Assembly: GCA_045638145.1 (NCBI GenBank)
Contig: JAZUAU010000021.1
Location: 1 to 64,000 of the forward strand
From: SFWF01 sp045638145
GTDB lineage: Bacteria > Bacillota > Clostridia > Oscillospirales > Acutalibacteraceae
Direction: 5' to 3'
Length of the DNA stretch: 64,000 nucleotides
Part shown: positions 24,446 to 31,704 of the stretch, one piece after another
How positions within the stretch are numbered: the stretch's first letter is position 1
How the letters are laid out: every line of letters begins with the position of its first letter
Notes under the pieces: model-generated
Seen by the model: the letters and a program-made list of their open reading frames with translations, nothing else
Told to the model about the DNA's origin: nothing
The model's database searches: none
Made by a program: the position numbers and the translations under genes

Positions 24446-25648
24446 ATGCGTAAGGTAGTAATAGTAGACGGTGTCCGCACCGGCTTCGGTAAATTAGGAG
24501 GAAGTCTGCGCCAGTTCTCTATGTCAGATCTTGCCGCTAAGGCTATAGACGGTCTCTTAGATAAGACCCAGCTCCTTGAGCGCGGCGGTCAGGTGGAGGG
24601 TGTGTATATGGGAAGTGCCCTGCACGACCATCAGAGTCACTCGCCGGCCCGTCTGGCAGTACTTAAGTCTCGATTGGGATATGACGTTTGGACTAGCTAC
24701 GTGGAGCGCCAGTGCGGTTCCGCCATCGACGCCATCAACCACGCAGCTGCAGCCATTATGATCGGCACGGCGGATATTATGATTGCCGGAGGTTCTGAAT
24801 CCTACAGCCAGCTATACAGTAAATTCTCAATGAGTGTTGAGCCGTATAAGCTCATTGCTCCTGCCGCGATACCCCAGAAGCTTGCCGTCCTTCCTGAGGA
24901 TAACTGTGATATGATCACCACCGCAGAAAACGTTGCGCAGATGTACGGTATCACCCGTCAGGAATGTGACGAATTTGCCTGCCGCAGTCAGATGCGTGCA
25001 GCCGCAGCCACTGAAAAGGGCTATTTCAAAGACGAAATCATCCCGGTTATCATTCCGGCAACCCGTAAAACACCGGAGATTGTTTACGATAAGGACGAAT
25101 TCCTGCGTCCTACCACCACTATGGAGGGTCTGTCCGCGTTAAAGAGTGTTAAACCGGACGGTGTGACTACTGCCGGTAACGCATCCGGTCGTAACGACGG
25201 TGCCGCAATGCTGCTACTTATGACCGAGGAGAAGGCCGCCGAGCTTGGCTACACTCCGTACGCTCGTTTCGTAATGGCTGGCAACTCCGCCCTTGACCCG
25301 AAGCTGATGGGGCTCGGTCCGGTACAGTCCAGTTTAAATGCTCTCAAGAAGGCTGGTTTAACGGTTAACGACATTGACGTATGGGAATGCAACGAAGCCT
25401 TTGCCGTTCAGAACCTCGGCGTAATCCGCGGTATCGAGCAGGCAACAGGCTGCGCTATCGACCAGAGCAAGTGGAACCCCAACGGCGGCGCAATTTCGTT
25501 TGGTCATCCCAATGGTGCTTCCGGCGGACGTATTGCTCAATTTGCTATGCGTGAGCTCGAGAGAAGCGGTGGCAGATATGGCTTGTTCACCTCCTGCTGT
25601 GGTGGCGGACAGGGTGTTACCACCATTATTGAAAACCTTAGAAAGTAA
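24446..25648 (+). CDS. Thiolase (acetyl-CoA acyltransferase)
   Basis: A 400-residue thiolase. The nucleophile is Cys90 in ERQCGSAID, His354 lies in SFGHPNGASG and the second Cys is Cys385 in SCCGGGQG. The enzyme cleaves a 3-ketoacyl-CoA with CoA, or condenses two acyl-CoAs. QCGSAID differs from the usual CGSGL-type motif, hinting at a non-standard acyl chain. The ATG at 24446 has GGAGG seven bases upstream; the earlier ATG at 24440 abuts that site. It forms a single-gene unit divergent from the CoA-transferase operon and probably coregulated with it. Confidence 0.93.
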   Translation: MRKVVIVDGVRTGFGKLGGSLRQFSMSDLAAKAIDGLLDKTQLLERGGQVEGVYMGSALHDHQSHSPARLAVLKSRLGYDVWTSYVERQCGSAIDAINHAAAAIMIGTADIMIAGGSESYSQLYSKFSMSVEPYKLIAPAAIPQKLAVLPEDNCDMITTAENVAQMYGITRQECDEFACRSQMRAAAATEKGYFKDEIIPVIIPATRKTPEIVYDKDEFLRPTTTMEGLSALKSVKPDGVTTAGNASGRNDGAAMLLLMTEEKAAELGYTPYARFVMAGNSALDPKLMGLGPVQSSLNALKKAGLTVNDIDVWECNEAFAVQNLGVIRGIEQATGCAIDQSKWNPNGGAISFGHPNGASGGRIAQFAMRELERSGGRYGLFTSCCGGGQGVTTIIENLRK

Positions 25649-25667
25649 TATTTCTCATATAATATAT

Positions 25668-25703
25668 AAAGACGAAGCAATGTAAAATTGCTTCGTCTTT
25701 TTT
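25668..25703. terminator. Bidirectional terminator
   Basis: AAAGACGAAGCAAT / ATTGCTTCGTCTTTTTT between the convergent thiolase and serine hydrolase genes. Confidence 0.9.
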
Positions 25704-26839
25704 CAGTATGTGATGCTAGGGTCGTAATTTAATTGTACATCGGGAATGTCAATTTTTTCTCCAAGTATGTCGGCACGCACTGTATAGTACAGCCAGCCAC
25801 GTAGAGCAGTGTTAGGAGATTTAATCACATGTTGAGCATAATAAATGGTAATATTATTCACCGGATCTACCGATGCAAAAGCACCGGCTGCACCACCCCA
25901 ACCAAACTCGGTCCGTTTGGGGTTTAGCCGTGGGGTACGCATACCAAGCCCGTAGCCCACACTATCCGAGCCGTAGGTATACATTGCCCGCTGACTGTCT
26001 GTCAAGCAGTCTGTAGACATCATGATAAGGGTTTCCTTTTTTAGGATCACGTCCCCGACTCGCAGCGCCTCGAGAAACTTGATGTAGTCCTCCACCGTTG
26101 AAACGCAGCCTGCACCACCACTGGCATATTCCTTGCCAGGACGGTATGTATTCTTCCACCAAGGCTCGAATTCCTCTGTTTGGTCATTGTAACGATACTG
26201 TCTAGCGAATCCATCCCAATCCTCCATAGGATGAAGAAAATCGGAGTTTTCCATTCCCAAGGGGTCAAAAATATGCTCTTTTACATAGGTCTCAAACTTC
26301 TGCCCGGACAAGACCTCAACAAGCGCTGCAAGTACATCGTGACACAAACTGTAACACCACCCATCTCCTGGTTCAAATTCCAACGGGGCTTTTGCTATCT
26401 CATTTACCAGTGCCACCGTGGGACAGCGTCGTTGGCATGATTCATAATAGGTCTGCAATTCAGGAGTTTGTAAATTATAATTAAAACCTGCGGTCATTTC
26501 GAATAGGTGATGAATCTTAATAGGAAGTTTCGCCTTTTCAATGCCCGTTTCTGTTTTTACGTTCATTTCCCCAAAGACAGGCATAAAGTCCGAAAGATTA
26601 TCCTCCAAAGAGAACTTGCCCTTTTCCCACAACTGCATAGCCGCCACGCAGGTAATAAGCTTGGAACAGGAATAAATATGATATTTTTCCTTGCCCGATA
26701 AAGGAATCTTCTTATCCGGATCGGCATAGCCGCCCATGTGCCGCAAAATGCACTTTCCGTCCTTGTAAACGATCAGGTCAAAACAAGGAATACCCATATC
26801 CAAAAATTTCTGGCACAATGCTTTTGTTTGCTCGAACAT
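25703..26839 (-). CDS. Serine hydrolase, beta-lactamase class C-like (EstB/PBP4* type)
   Basis: A 378-residue serine hydrolase of the class C beta-lactamase/esterase superfamily (COG1680). The nucleophile motif SxxK is Ser57-Cys-Ser-Lys60 in IYSCSKLI. The second motif appears as YSL within GWCYSLCHDVLAALVEVLSG instead of YxN. A C-terminal GWGGAAGAFASVDP probably supplies the third motif. No signal peptide, so it should be cytoplasmic, which favours an esterase or amidase over a wall enzyme. AGAGGTG precedes the ATG at 26839. It is next to the acyl-CoA genes and the AraC regulator and may hydrolyse the pathway's ester precursor; this is inference. Confidence 0.87.
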   Translation of the reverse strand: MFEQTKALCQKFLDMGIPCFDLIVYKDGKCILRHMGGYADPDKKIPLSGKEKYHIYSCSKLITCVAAMQLWEKGKFSLEDNLSDFMPVFGEMNVKTETGIEKAKLPIKIHHLFEMTAGFNYNLQTPELQTYYESCQRRCPTVALVNEIAKAPLEFEPGDGWCYSLCHDVLAALVEVLSGQKFETYVKEHIFDPLGMENSDFLHPMEDWDGFARQYRYNDQTEEFEPWWKNTYRPGKEYASGGAGCVSTVEDYIKFLEALRVGDVILKKETLIMMSTDCLTDSQRAMYTYGSDSVGYGLGMRTPRLNPKRTEFGWGGAAGAFASVDPVNNITIYYAQHVIKSPNTALRGWLYYTVRADILGEKIDIPDVQLNYDPSITY

Positions 26840-26939
26840 ACGATCACCTCTAAGCCTAATTGTACCACAAACTTTTAAAAAAAACAACCCTACAGATTAT
26901 GTAAATCAGTGCTTGTTTTGGTGGATTGCAGATTATCTC

Positions 26940-26968
26940 TTGTCTGTTCCGTTCGTTTGTGATATAAT
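26940..26968 (+). promoter_or_regulatory. Promoter of the AraC-type regulator
   Basis: TTGTCT (26940-26945), 17 bp, TATAAT (26963-26968). Confidence 0.7.
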
Positions 26969-26989
26969 TAATAATAGGAGGTGGTTTAT

Positions 26990-27874
26990 ATGCAATCTCA
27001 TATACTTTGGGTCGCGCGCTCCTACACAATGCCTCAATCCGGTGTAAAGCCGCACACTCATCCCTACTGCCATATGTTTCTGGTTGAAGCAGGCACCTGC
27101 CGTATGACTGTGGATAAAACGGTATACGATTTAGAGGTGGGGGAATGCGTGCTTATTCCACCAAATACCGAGCACGGCTACACAAACCTTACCGAGAACC
27201 CTATTCAATATCTGGAGCTAAAGTTTGTAGTAGAGAAAAATCCCGACTTTGTATTAACAAAGGATCCCCTTGTGGCAGAACTGTTTAAACGAGTGGTTAA
27301 GGAATATCCCGAACGCGGCAGTTTGGCCGACCGTTCTGCATGTGCATATTTAACCGCCTTGCTATATGCCATTGCACCAAAAGAATCTCCCGAAGCCCTT
27401 TACCGCTTCCGTCACGTAGGCGCAACCGAATGCAGTGAGATGACCCAACAGGTAATAAGCTATCTTGAGGACCATTACCGAGAAGACCTGCGACTTGATG
27501 ACATAGCACAGGCGGTGGGTTACAACAAAAGTTACCTTTGTGTCGTCTTTAAAAAGGATGCCGGTTTTACCATTTTGGATTGCCTTAATACCATTCGTGT
27601 CCACCGCGCCGCAGAGCTAATCGTCTATAGCGACCATAGTCTGCAACAGGTAGCGGATTTGTGTGGCTTTGCATCGGTCACCCACTTTAACCGTGTGTTT
27701 CTTAAATACGTGGGAATTACTCCCGGTCAATGCCGTCGGGCATACCCGATGGATGTTCTCTTCGAGTCGGACAAACCAATGCCGCTTGGCGACCGTCCCA
27801 GCAGGTTTATGTACAGTGTTCTCGCCCACAAGACCATCACAACCGAAATGATTCAAGAAATGGACTCTGAATGA
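26990..27874 (+). CDS. AraC-family transcriptional regulator with cupin sensor
   Basis: A 294-residue regulator. The N-terminal cupin (about 10-90) contains KPHTHPYCHMFLVEAGTCRM and PPNTEHGYTN. The C-terminal AraC domain (about 165-265) has two helix-turn-helix units, YREDLRLDDIAQAVGYNKSYLCVVFK and HSLQQVADLCGFASVTHFNRVFLK, and GITPGQCRR. A C-terminal extension of about 35 residues follows. Such proteins sense a small ligand and usually activate neighbouring catabolic genes. It is the only regulator in the locus and the best candidate for the operators at 24228-24355. GGAGG precedes the ATG at 26990. Confidence 0.92.
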   Translation: MQSHILWVARSYTMPQSGVKPHTHPYCHMFLVEAGTCRMTVDKTVYDLEVGECVLIPPNTEHGYTNLTENPIQYLELKFVVEKNPDFVLTKDPLVAELFKRVVKEYPERGSLADRSACAYLTALLYAIAPKESPEALYRFRHVGATECSEMTQQVISYLEDHYREDLRLDDIAQAVGYNKSYLCVVFKKDAGFTILDCLNTIRVHRAAELIVYSDHSLQQVADLCGFASVTHFNRVFLKYVGITPGQCRRAYPMDVLFESDKPMPLGDRPSRFMYSVLAHKTITTEMIQEMDSE

Positions 27875-27906
27875 TTTTCCCGTCAAGCAATGTACTCATA
27901 ACTGCA

Positions 27907-27966
27907 AATAAGTAAAAACAATGGGGCTCAAAGCATTATGACTTTGAGCCCCAACAAACTTATTAT
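27907..27966 (+). terminator. Stem-loop after the AraC gene
   Basis: A GC-rich 12-bp stem (TGGGGCTCAAAG / CTTTGAGCCCCA) is enclosed in an outer AATAAGT / ACTTATT stem. It lacks a clear U-run, so function as a terminator is likely but not certain. Confidence 0.6.
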
Positions 27967-28065
27967 AACAAACCGTCTACTTCTCGTCAATATTTTTTGA
28001 ACCTCGTCGGGAAATTTCTCCATTTCGCATAAGTATAAAACAGGAATTTTGGGTAATTTGTCGTA

Positions 28066-28094
28066 TTGAAAAAATCTTCCTTCTGTGGTATATT
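28066..28094 (+). promoter_or_regulatory. Promoter of the candidate noncoding RNA
   Basis: TTGAAA (28066-28071), exactly 17 bp, TATATT (28089-28094). No coding region follows for nearly 600 bp. Confidence 0.6.
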
Positions 28095-28100
28095 AAAGAC

Positions 28101-28466
28101 ACAGAAAGGAACGGGTGATTCCAATGAACAGGTAACCTAAATTCTGAATGCTCTGTTTTAAAAAGAAGACAGTGAACCGATTCCGCTGAAAAAGCAAGTA
28201 TAAATAATTAAAAAGGATGTTATTAAAAACACAGAGCGTTCGGATTGACATAGCTTTCGGAGACTTTAAACGCCGCATTAGAGGTTCCCGCTTTACGGGA
28301 GAGTGTAAAGGCACGAAATTTTGCGAAACGGAAAAGTGAAGAATGAAAGCAGATTCCGAAGAAAGAGAGGTATAACAAAAAGATGCTCGATATCAAGAGT
28401 GAACAAAAATAACCCTTGACCGAAGAAAAAGCGTGTAAAGAAACGCTCGGTCAAGGGTTATTTTCT
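28101..28466 (+). ncRNA. Candidate structured noncoding RNA of about 365 nt
   Basis: There is no ORF of note on either strand, a SigA-type promoter in front and a strong terminator at 28408-28466. Two domains can be folded by eye. In the first, 28143-28155 pairs with 28232-28244 over 13 bp including two G-U pairs. In the second, TTCGGA (28256-28261) pairs with TCCGAA (28355-28360) around a TCCCG-CTTTA-CGGGA hairpin. It is purine-rich with many GAAAG/GAAG runs. It does not match my memory of RNase P, tmRNA, SRP, 6S or a common riboswitch. It is not in a position to attenuate the MFS gene, which has its own promoter. Ends are inferred. Confidence 0.55.
28408..28466 (+). terminator. Terminator of the candidate noncoding RNA
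   Basis: AATAACCCTTGACCGA and TCGGTCAAGGGTTATT form a 16-bp perfect stem with a long A-rich loop holding a small inner hairpin, followed by TTTTCTTTC. Confidence 0.85.
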
Positions 28467-28479
28467 TTCAGATATCACA

Positions 28480-28580
28480 GCTCAAAAGCAAAAGGCTTTT
28501 GAGTGAGAAGCAGTTTTGTGGCAAGGAAATTTAACCTCAGGCATAGCCGAAAGCAAAAGACACTTTGGGTCTTTTTTCTG
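28480..28580 (+). other. Second small hairpin/terminator unit before the MFS gene
   Basis: CTCAAAAGC / GCTTTTGAG (28482-28503) forms a stem, and AAAAGAC / GTCTTTTTT (28555-28577) forms a terminator-like hairpin. No ORF lies between. This could be a small RNA or a decayed remnant. Confidence 0.4.
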
Positions 28581-28596
28581 TATTGTTCGATATTTA

Positions 28597-28625
28597 TTGA
28601 CAAAATGGTATTTTTAAGCAATAAT
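28597..28625 (+). promoter_or_regulatory. Promoter of the MFS gene
   Basis: TTGACA (28597-28602) followed after 17 bp by AATAAT (28620-28625). A better TATAAT at 28626 has too long a spacer. Confidence 0.5.
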
Positions 28626-28677
28626 TATAATACAGCAATTTTAATTTTGACTAAACGACTTTGAAAGGAAACTGTAT

Positions 28678-29988
28678 ATGTTCCAAACCGATTCTTCAAA
28701 AGTTCTCTACGGTTACACACCGAAGCAGTACAAACGCTTTTTGATGCATGCTTGGCTGATGCTCATTAGCTTTGGCATTACCTACCTCTTCTTCTACAAC
28801 GGACGCCAGAACATAAACCTCGTTATGAAAATGATGGCAGAAAGCTTTGGCACAACCGAAGCGGCGCTCGGCATCGTTTCGTCGGCACTCTTTTGGTGCT
28901 ATGCCTTCGGACAGCTTGTCTGCGGCAGACTCGGAGCCTATTTTGGCTACAAGCGTTTTATGGCGGTTGGCATCGTTACCTCTGCCCTGCTTAACATACT
29001 AATCTCATTCCAGAATTCAATTACCGTTATTGCAATACTCTGGGGTCTTAACGGCTTCTGCCAGTCTATGGTTTGGGCAAACGGTCTGGGTGTTCTTAAC
29101 AACTGGTGGCCGAAGGCAAAAAGAGGCTTTGCCTCGGGCCTTACCACGGCTTTTTCAGGTACGGCACAGGTCGTTACATATCTGTCGGTGCTTCTTTGCC
29201 TCGACTGGAACAAAGAATGGGGCTGGCGTGCCGCATTCCGTTATCCGATGATACCAATGCTCGTTATGCTTATCGCATTCTTTTTATTCTTTAAGGAAAA
29301 GCCCGAGGACGCAGGTCTTCCTGCCTTCCGCGACGATGATGTTGCCGCCGACGAGCGCGACCGTGAGCTTCAGGAGCAGATGGAAAAGAAGGGCTTTTTG
29401 TACCCCTATAAGCTTCTTTTCTCCGAGCCCAAGGTTATAGTCTTCTGTTTCATCTCAGCAATAGCAGGTGTTGGTCGCTACGGACTCCTTACCTGGATTC
29501 CCACCTATTTCCAAAAGTCTATGGGACTTAACATAAAGGAAGGTATCTTCAGTGCCATCGTGCTTCCCATCGGTCAGGCCTGTGCAATGTTTGTATTTCC
29601 GCTTATAACCGACAAGGTATTCAAGGGCAACCGCGAGCCTATGCTGATACTCGCCTCGGTAATCGCCGTTGCTGGACTCGTTTCCTTCGCCTTTATAAAA
29701 GAGCTCGGATTGGCAATGATAATGCTCTTCTTCGTTGCCGTCTTCTCTATGGTTACGGGTGTTATCTGGGCTATCGCGGGAGATATGGGCGGCAAGGCGC
29801 TTTCCTCCACGGTTGTCGGTGTGCTCGACTGGGCAGTATATATGGGTGCCGCCATTCAGGCTTCGATTTTCGGCTTCGTTGCAGAAAGCCTCGGTTGGCC
29901 CGCAATGTTCATTACCATCGGCGCGCTTTACGTTATTATGGTTGTGCTTACCTTTATAGCACGTAATATGAAAATGAAAAATCTTTAA
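28678..29988 (+). CDS. MFS transporter, organophosphate:Pi antiporter (OPA) type
   Basis: A 436-residue carrier with 12 predicted transmembrane helices. The first helix ends in FFYNGRQNINL, which corresponds to the conserved Y-x-G-R-x-N of GlpT/UhpT-type carriers and holds a substrate-binding Arg. GFCQSMVWANGLGVLNNWWPKAKRG is the OPA helix 4 and loop signature. The central loop carries FKEKPEDAGLP. It probably exchanges a phosphorylated metabolite or related anion for phosphate; the exact solute is unknown. AAAGGAAAC precedes the ATG. Single gene. Confidence 0.88.
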   Translation: MFQTDSSKVLYGYTPKQYKRFLMHAWLMLISFGITYLFFYNGRQNINLVMKMMAESFGTTEAALGIVSSALFWCYAFGQLVCGRLGAYFGYKRFMAVGIVTSALLNILISFQNSITVIAILWGLNGFCQSMVWANGLGVLNNWWPKAKRGFASGLTTAFSGTAQVVTYLSVLLCLDWNKEWGWRAAFRYPMIPMLVMLIAFFLFFKEKPEDAGLPAFRDDDVAADERDRELQEQMEKKGFLYPYKLLFSEPKVIVFCFISAIAGVGRYGLLTWIPTYFQKSMGLNIKEGIFSAIVLPIGQACAMFVFPLITDKVFKGNREPMLILASVIAVAGLVSFAFIKELGLAMIMLFFVAVFSMVTGVIWAIAGDMGGKALSSTVVGVLDWAVYMGAAIQASIFGFVAESLGWPAMFITIGALYVIMVVLTFIARNMKMKNL

Positions 29989-30014
29989 TAAGAACAAAAT
30001 TAAAAGCGGTCTTT

Positions 30015-30042
30015 GAGGCACCCTCCGTAAGGAAGGTGCCTC
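30015..30042. terminator. Hairpin after the MFS gene
   Basis: GAGGCACC / GGTGCCTC with an inner TCC-GTAA-GGA forms a strong stem 26 bp beyond the stop. There is no U-run; it leads directly into the repeat array. Confidence 0.6.
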
Positions 30043-30197
30043 AGTTATATTCGCCTTGTGGCGAGTTATATTGCTAAAGCAGTTATATTTGGGCTTCGCC
30101 CAAGTTATATTCGCTTCGCGAGTTTTAGGGCGAATATATAATATAACTAAAACCGCAAGGTTTTAATATCACTTTACTGATAAGCAAAATATCACTT
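30043..30197. repeat. Hairpin repeat array B (AGTTATATT words)
   Basis: AGTTATATT occurs at 30043, 30064, 30081 and 30103, separated by small hairpins CGCC-TTGT-GGCG, GCT-AAA-GC, TGGGC-TTC-GCCCA and CGC-TTC-GCG. An inverted copy (AATATAACT) is at 30140, then an AAAACC-GCAA-GGTTTT hairpin and two copies of AATATCACTT (30165, 30188). The design is that of arrays A and C with a different constant word. Confidence 0.75.
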
Positions 30198-30264
30198 ATT
30201 GTTTTTATCTTTGAGATGGGTTGATTTTTAAACCCATTATTACACAGTTCTTACGAAAGTGTCG

Positions 30265-30325
30265 TTTTTTATGGAAAAAGCAACGGAGACAACCTCTCTA
30301 CGAAGTGCCTCCGCTTTTTTTATTT
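30265..30325 (-). terminator. Possible terminator of the GltS-like gene
   Basis: On the minus strand GCGGAG ... CTCCGTTGC encloses a long loop and is followed by TTTTT. The stem overlaps the last codons of the gene. Confidence 0.45.
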
Positions 30326-31704
30326 GCTTTTTTCCTTTTGAATATAAAGCTTCTGAAAAGGATTATATTCATAACAACAAGGAAGGCAATGAGTATGCTA
30401 AGGGTGAGGAGTGGCTTGGTTGGTGCCATAGTTGCAAGGAACATAAGGGGAAAACCGAAAACGATTGCTGGGAAATTCTGATAAACAAGGTTATCTGCGG
30501 CAGGTGTTTTAAAATCTCCGTCAATCTCGCGAAGGAGGATAATACCCGTGCTGGCGGTACCTGTGAGCATTCCGTACATTGCAAGGAACTGCTCCTCGGG
30601 GTAGTCCTTAAAGAGGGTTCTTGAAACGATGATATTATAAATATAGGTAATAACAAGACCCACCGCGCCCATAATGAGCATAATTCCCCAATAGCGTTCT
30701 AAGATATCAAGGCGGATTGCCGCGATACCGGCGACAACCATTATATCAAAGAAGAGGTTTGAGGCTCGGGTCATAAGGAAATCGTTGGTATATTCCTTTT
30801 TAATAATTTTTGCCTTTTTAAGGAAGTTCATCGATGCCTTAACAAGGGTTGCCGCCAAAACACCGAGAATAAAGTTAAAGCCGAAGATTACCGATTTCAT
30901 AGAGGGAAGCAGATTTCCAAGCAGATTCATAAGCCCGTAAGCAATCATATAGGCGAGGGCTATAAGCGCAATCTGAATTGTCATCTTGTCGATGCTTTCC
31001 TGCATTGGAATCTCGTCCGCCTCCTCAATCTGTTCGTTATTTAGCGGCGCCTCGTCCGATTTCATGGCAATTTTACCCTTTTTTCGAAGGATGTTAAGAT
31101 GAATAACGCCACCGACAGAGGCGCTCAGAAATCCGAGTGCGGCAATGGTAAGGCCAAAGCTCTTGCCACCATCGAAGCCAAAATCGTTTTCATAAATCAT
31201 ACCATAGTTAAGCGCCTGACCGCTTCCCTGTCCGAAGCCAAAGGGCAGCAGCACGCCTGCGGCATTAAAGAAGCCGCTAATGAAATTAACCGCAATAAGA
31301 GAAATTGCAAAGCCGACAACTGCTTGTAAAAGGTAGGTTGCGACGGTGGTAACACCCGTGTTAAAAATCTCTATGCTTCTCTTTTTGCTCATCTTACCGC
31401 CCGAGGACTTGAATGCCGAAGCAATAAAACCAAGCGCCAAGGTATGGTATGTAAGAAGCTCAAGCTGTGCTGTGCCGTTGCCACCGAAGAAGGCGGCGTC
31501 AAACATAACCTCACCGGTTATTGCCTTGTAAACTCCACCAACAGCGATAAGAATGCCACCCGCCAAAACCGAAGTAGGAATCAGCGATGCCTGTAAAAAC
31601 TTGAAGCTCTTTTTTAGAAGATTTGCAGCAAGAAGGCTTATAAGAAGTATTGCCAGTACGTTATAAATGCCCCAAGCACTAAATTCCCAAAAATTCACGC
31701 CCAT
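30298..31704 (-). CDS. Sodium/glutamate symporter, GltS-like
   Basis: A 468-residue polytopic membrane protein with about 12 hydrophobic helices in two inverted halves. The first half contains GFGQGSGQALNYG, the ion/substrate re-entrant loop typical of Clostridia GltS homologues, and the second half contains TGTASTGIILLREID. A charged central loop (about 220-245) separates the halves. It most likely imports glutamate or a similar acid with sodium. The ATG at 31704 follows AAAGGGTG and overlaps the 3' end of the acyltransferase gene by 26 bp. Confidence 0.85.
   Translation of the reverse strand: MGVNFWEFSAWGIYNVLAILLISLLAANLLKKSFKFLQASLIPTSVLAGGILIAVGGVYKAITGEVMFDAAFFGGNGTAQLELLTYHTLALGFIASAFKSSGGKMSKKRSIEIFNTGVTTVATYLLQAVVGFAISLIAVNFISGFFNAAGVLLPFGFGQGSGQALNYGMIYENDFGFDGGKSFGLTIAALGFLSASVGGVIHLNILRKKGKIAMKSDEAPLNNEQIEEADEIPMQESIDKMTIQIALIALAYMIAYGLMNLLGNLLPSMKSVIFGFNFILGVLAATLVKASMNFLKKAKIIKKEYTNDFLMTRASNLFFDIMVVAGIAAIRLDILERYWGIMLIMGAVGLVITYIYNIIVSRTLFKDYPEEQFLAMYGMLTGTASTGIILLREIDGDFKTPAADNLVYQNFPAIVFGFPLMFLATMAPTKPLLTLSILIAFLVVMNIILFRSFIFKRKKANKKSGGTS

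Noticed and set aside
30259..30624. A plus-strand reading frame of 121 residues
   Set aside because: It is antisense to the GltS-like gene with no ribosome-binding site.
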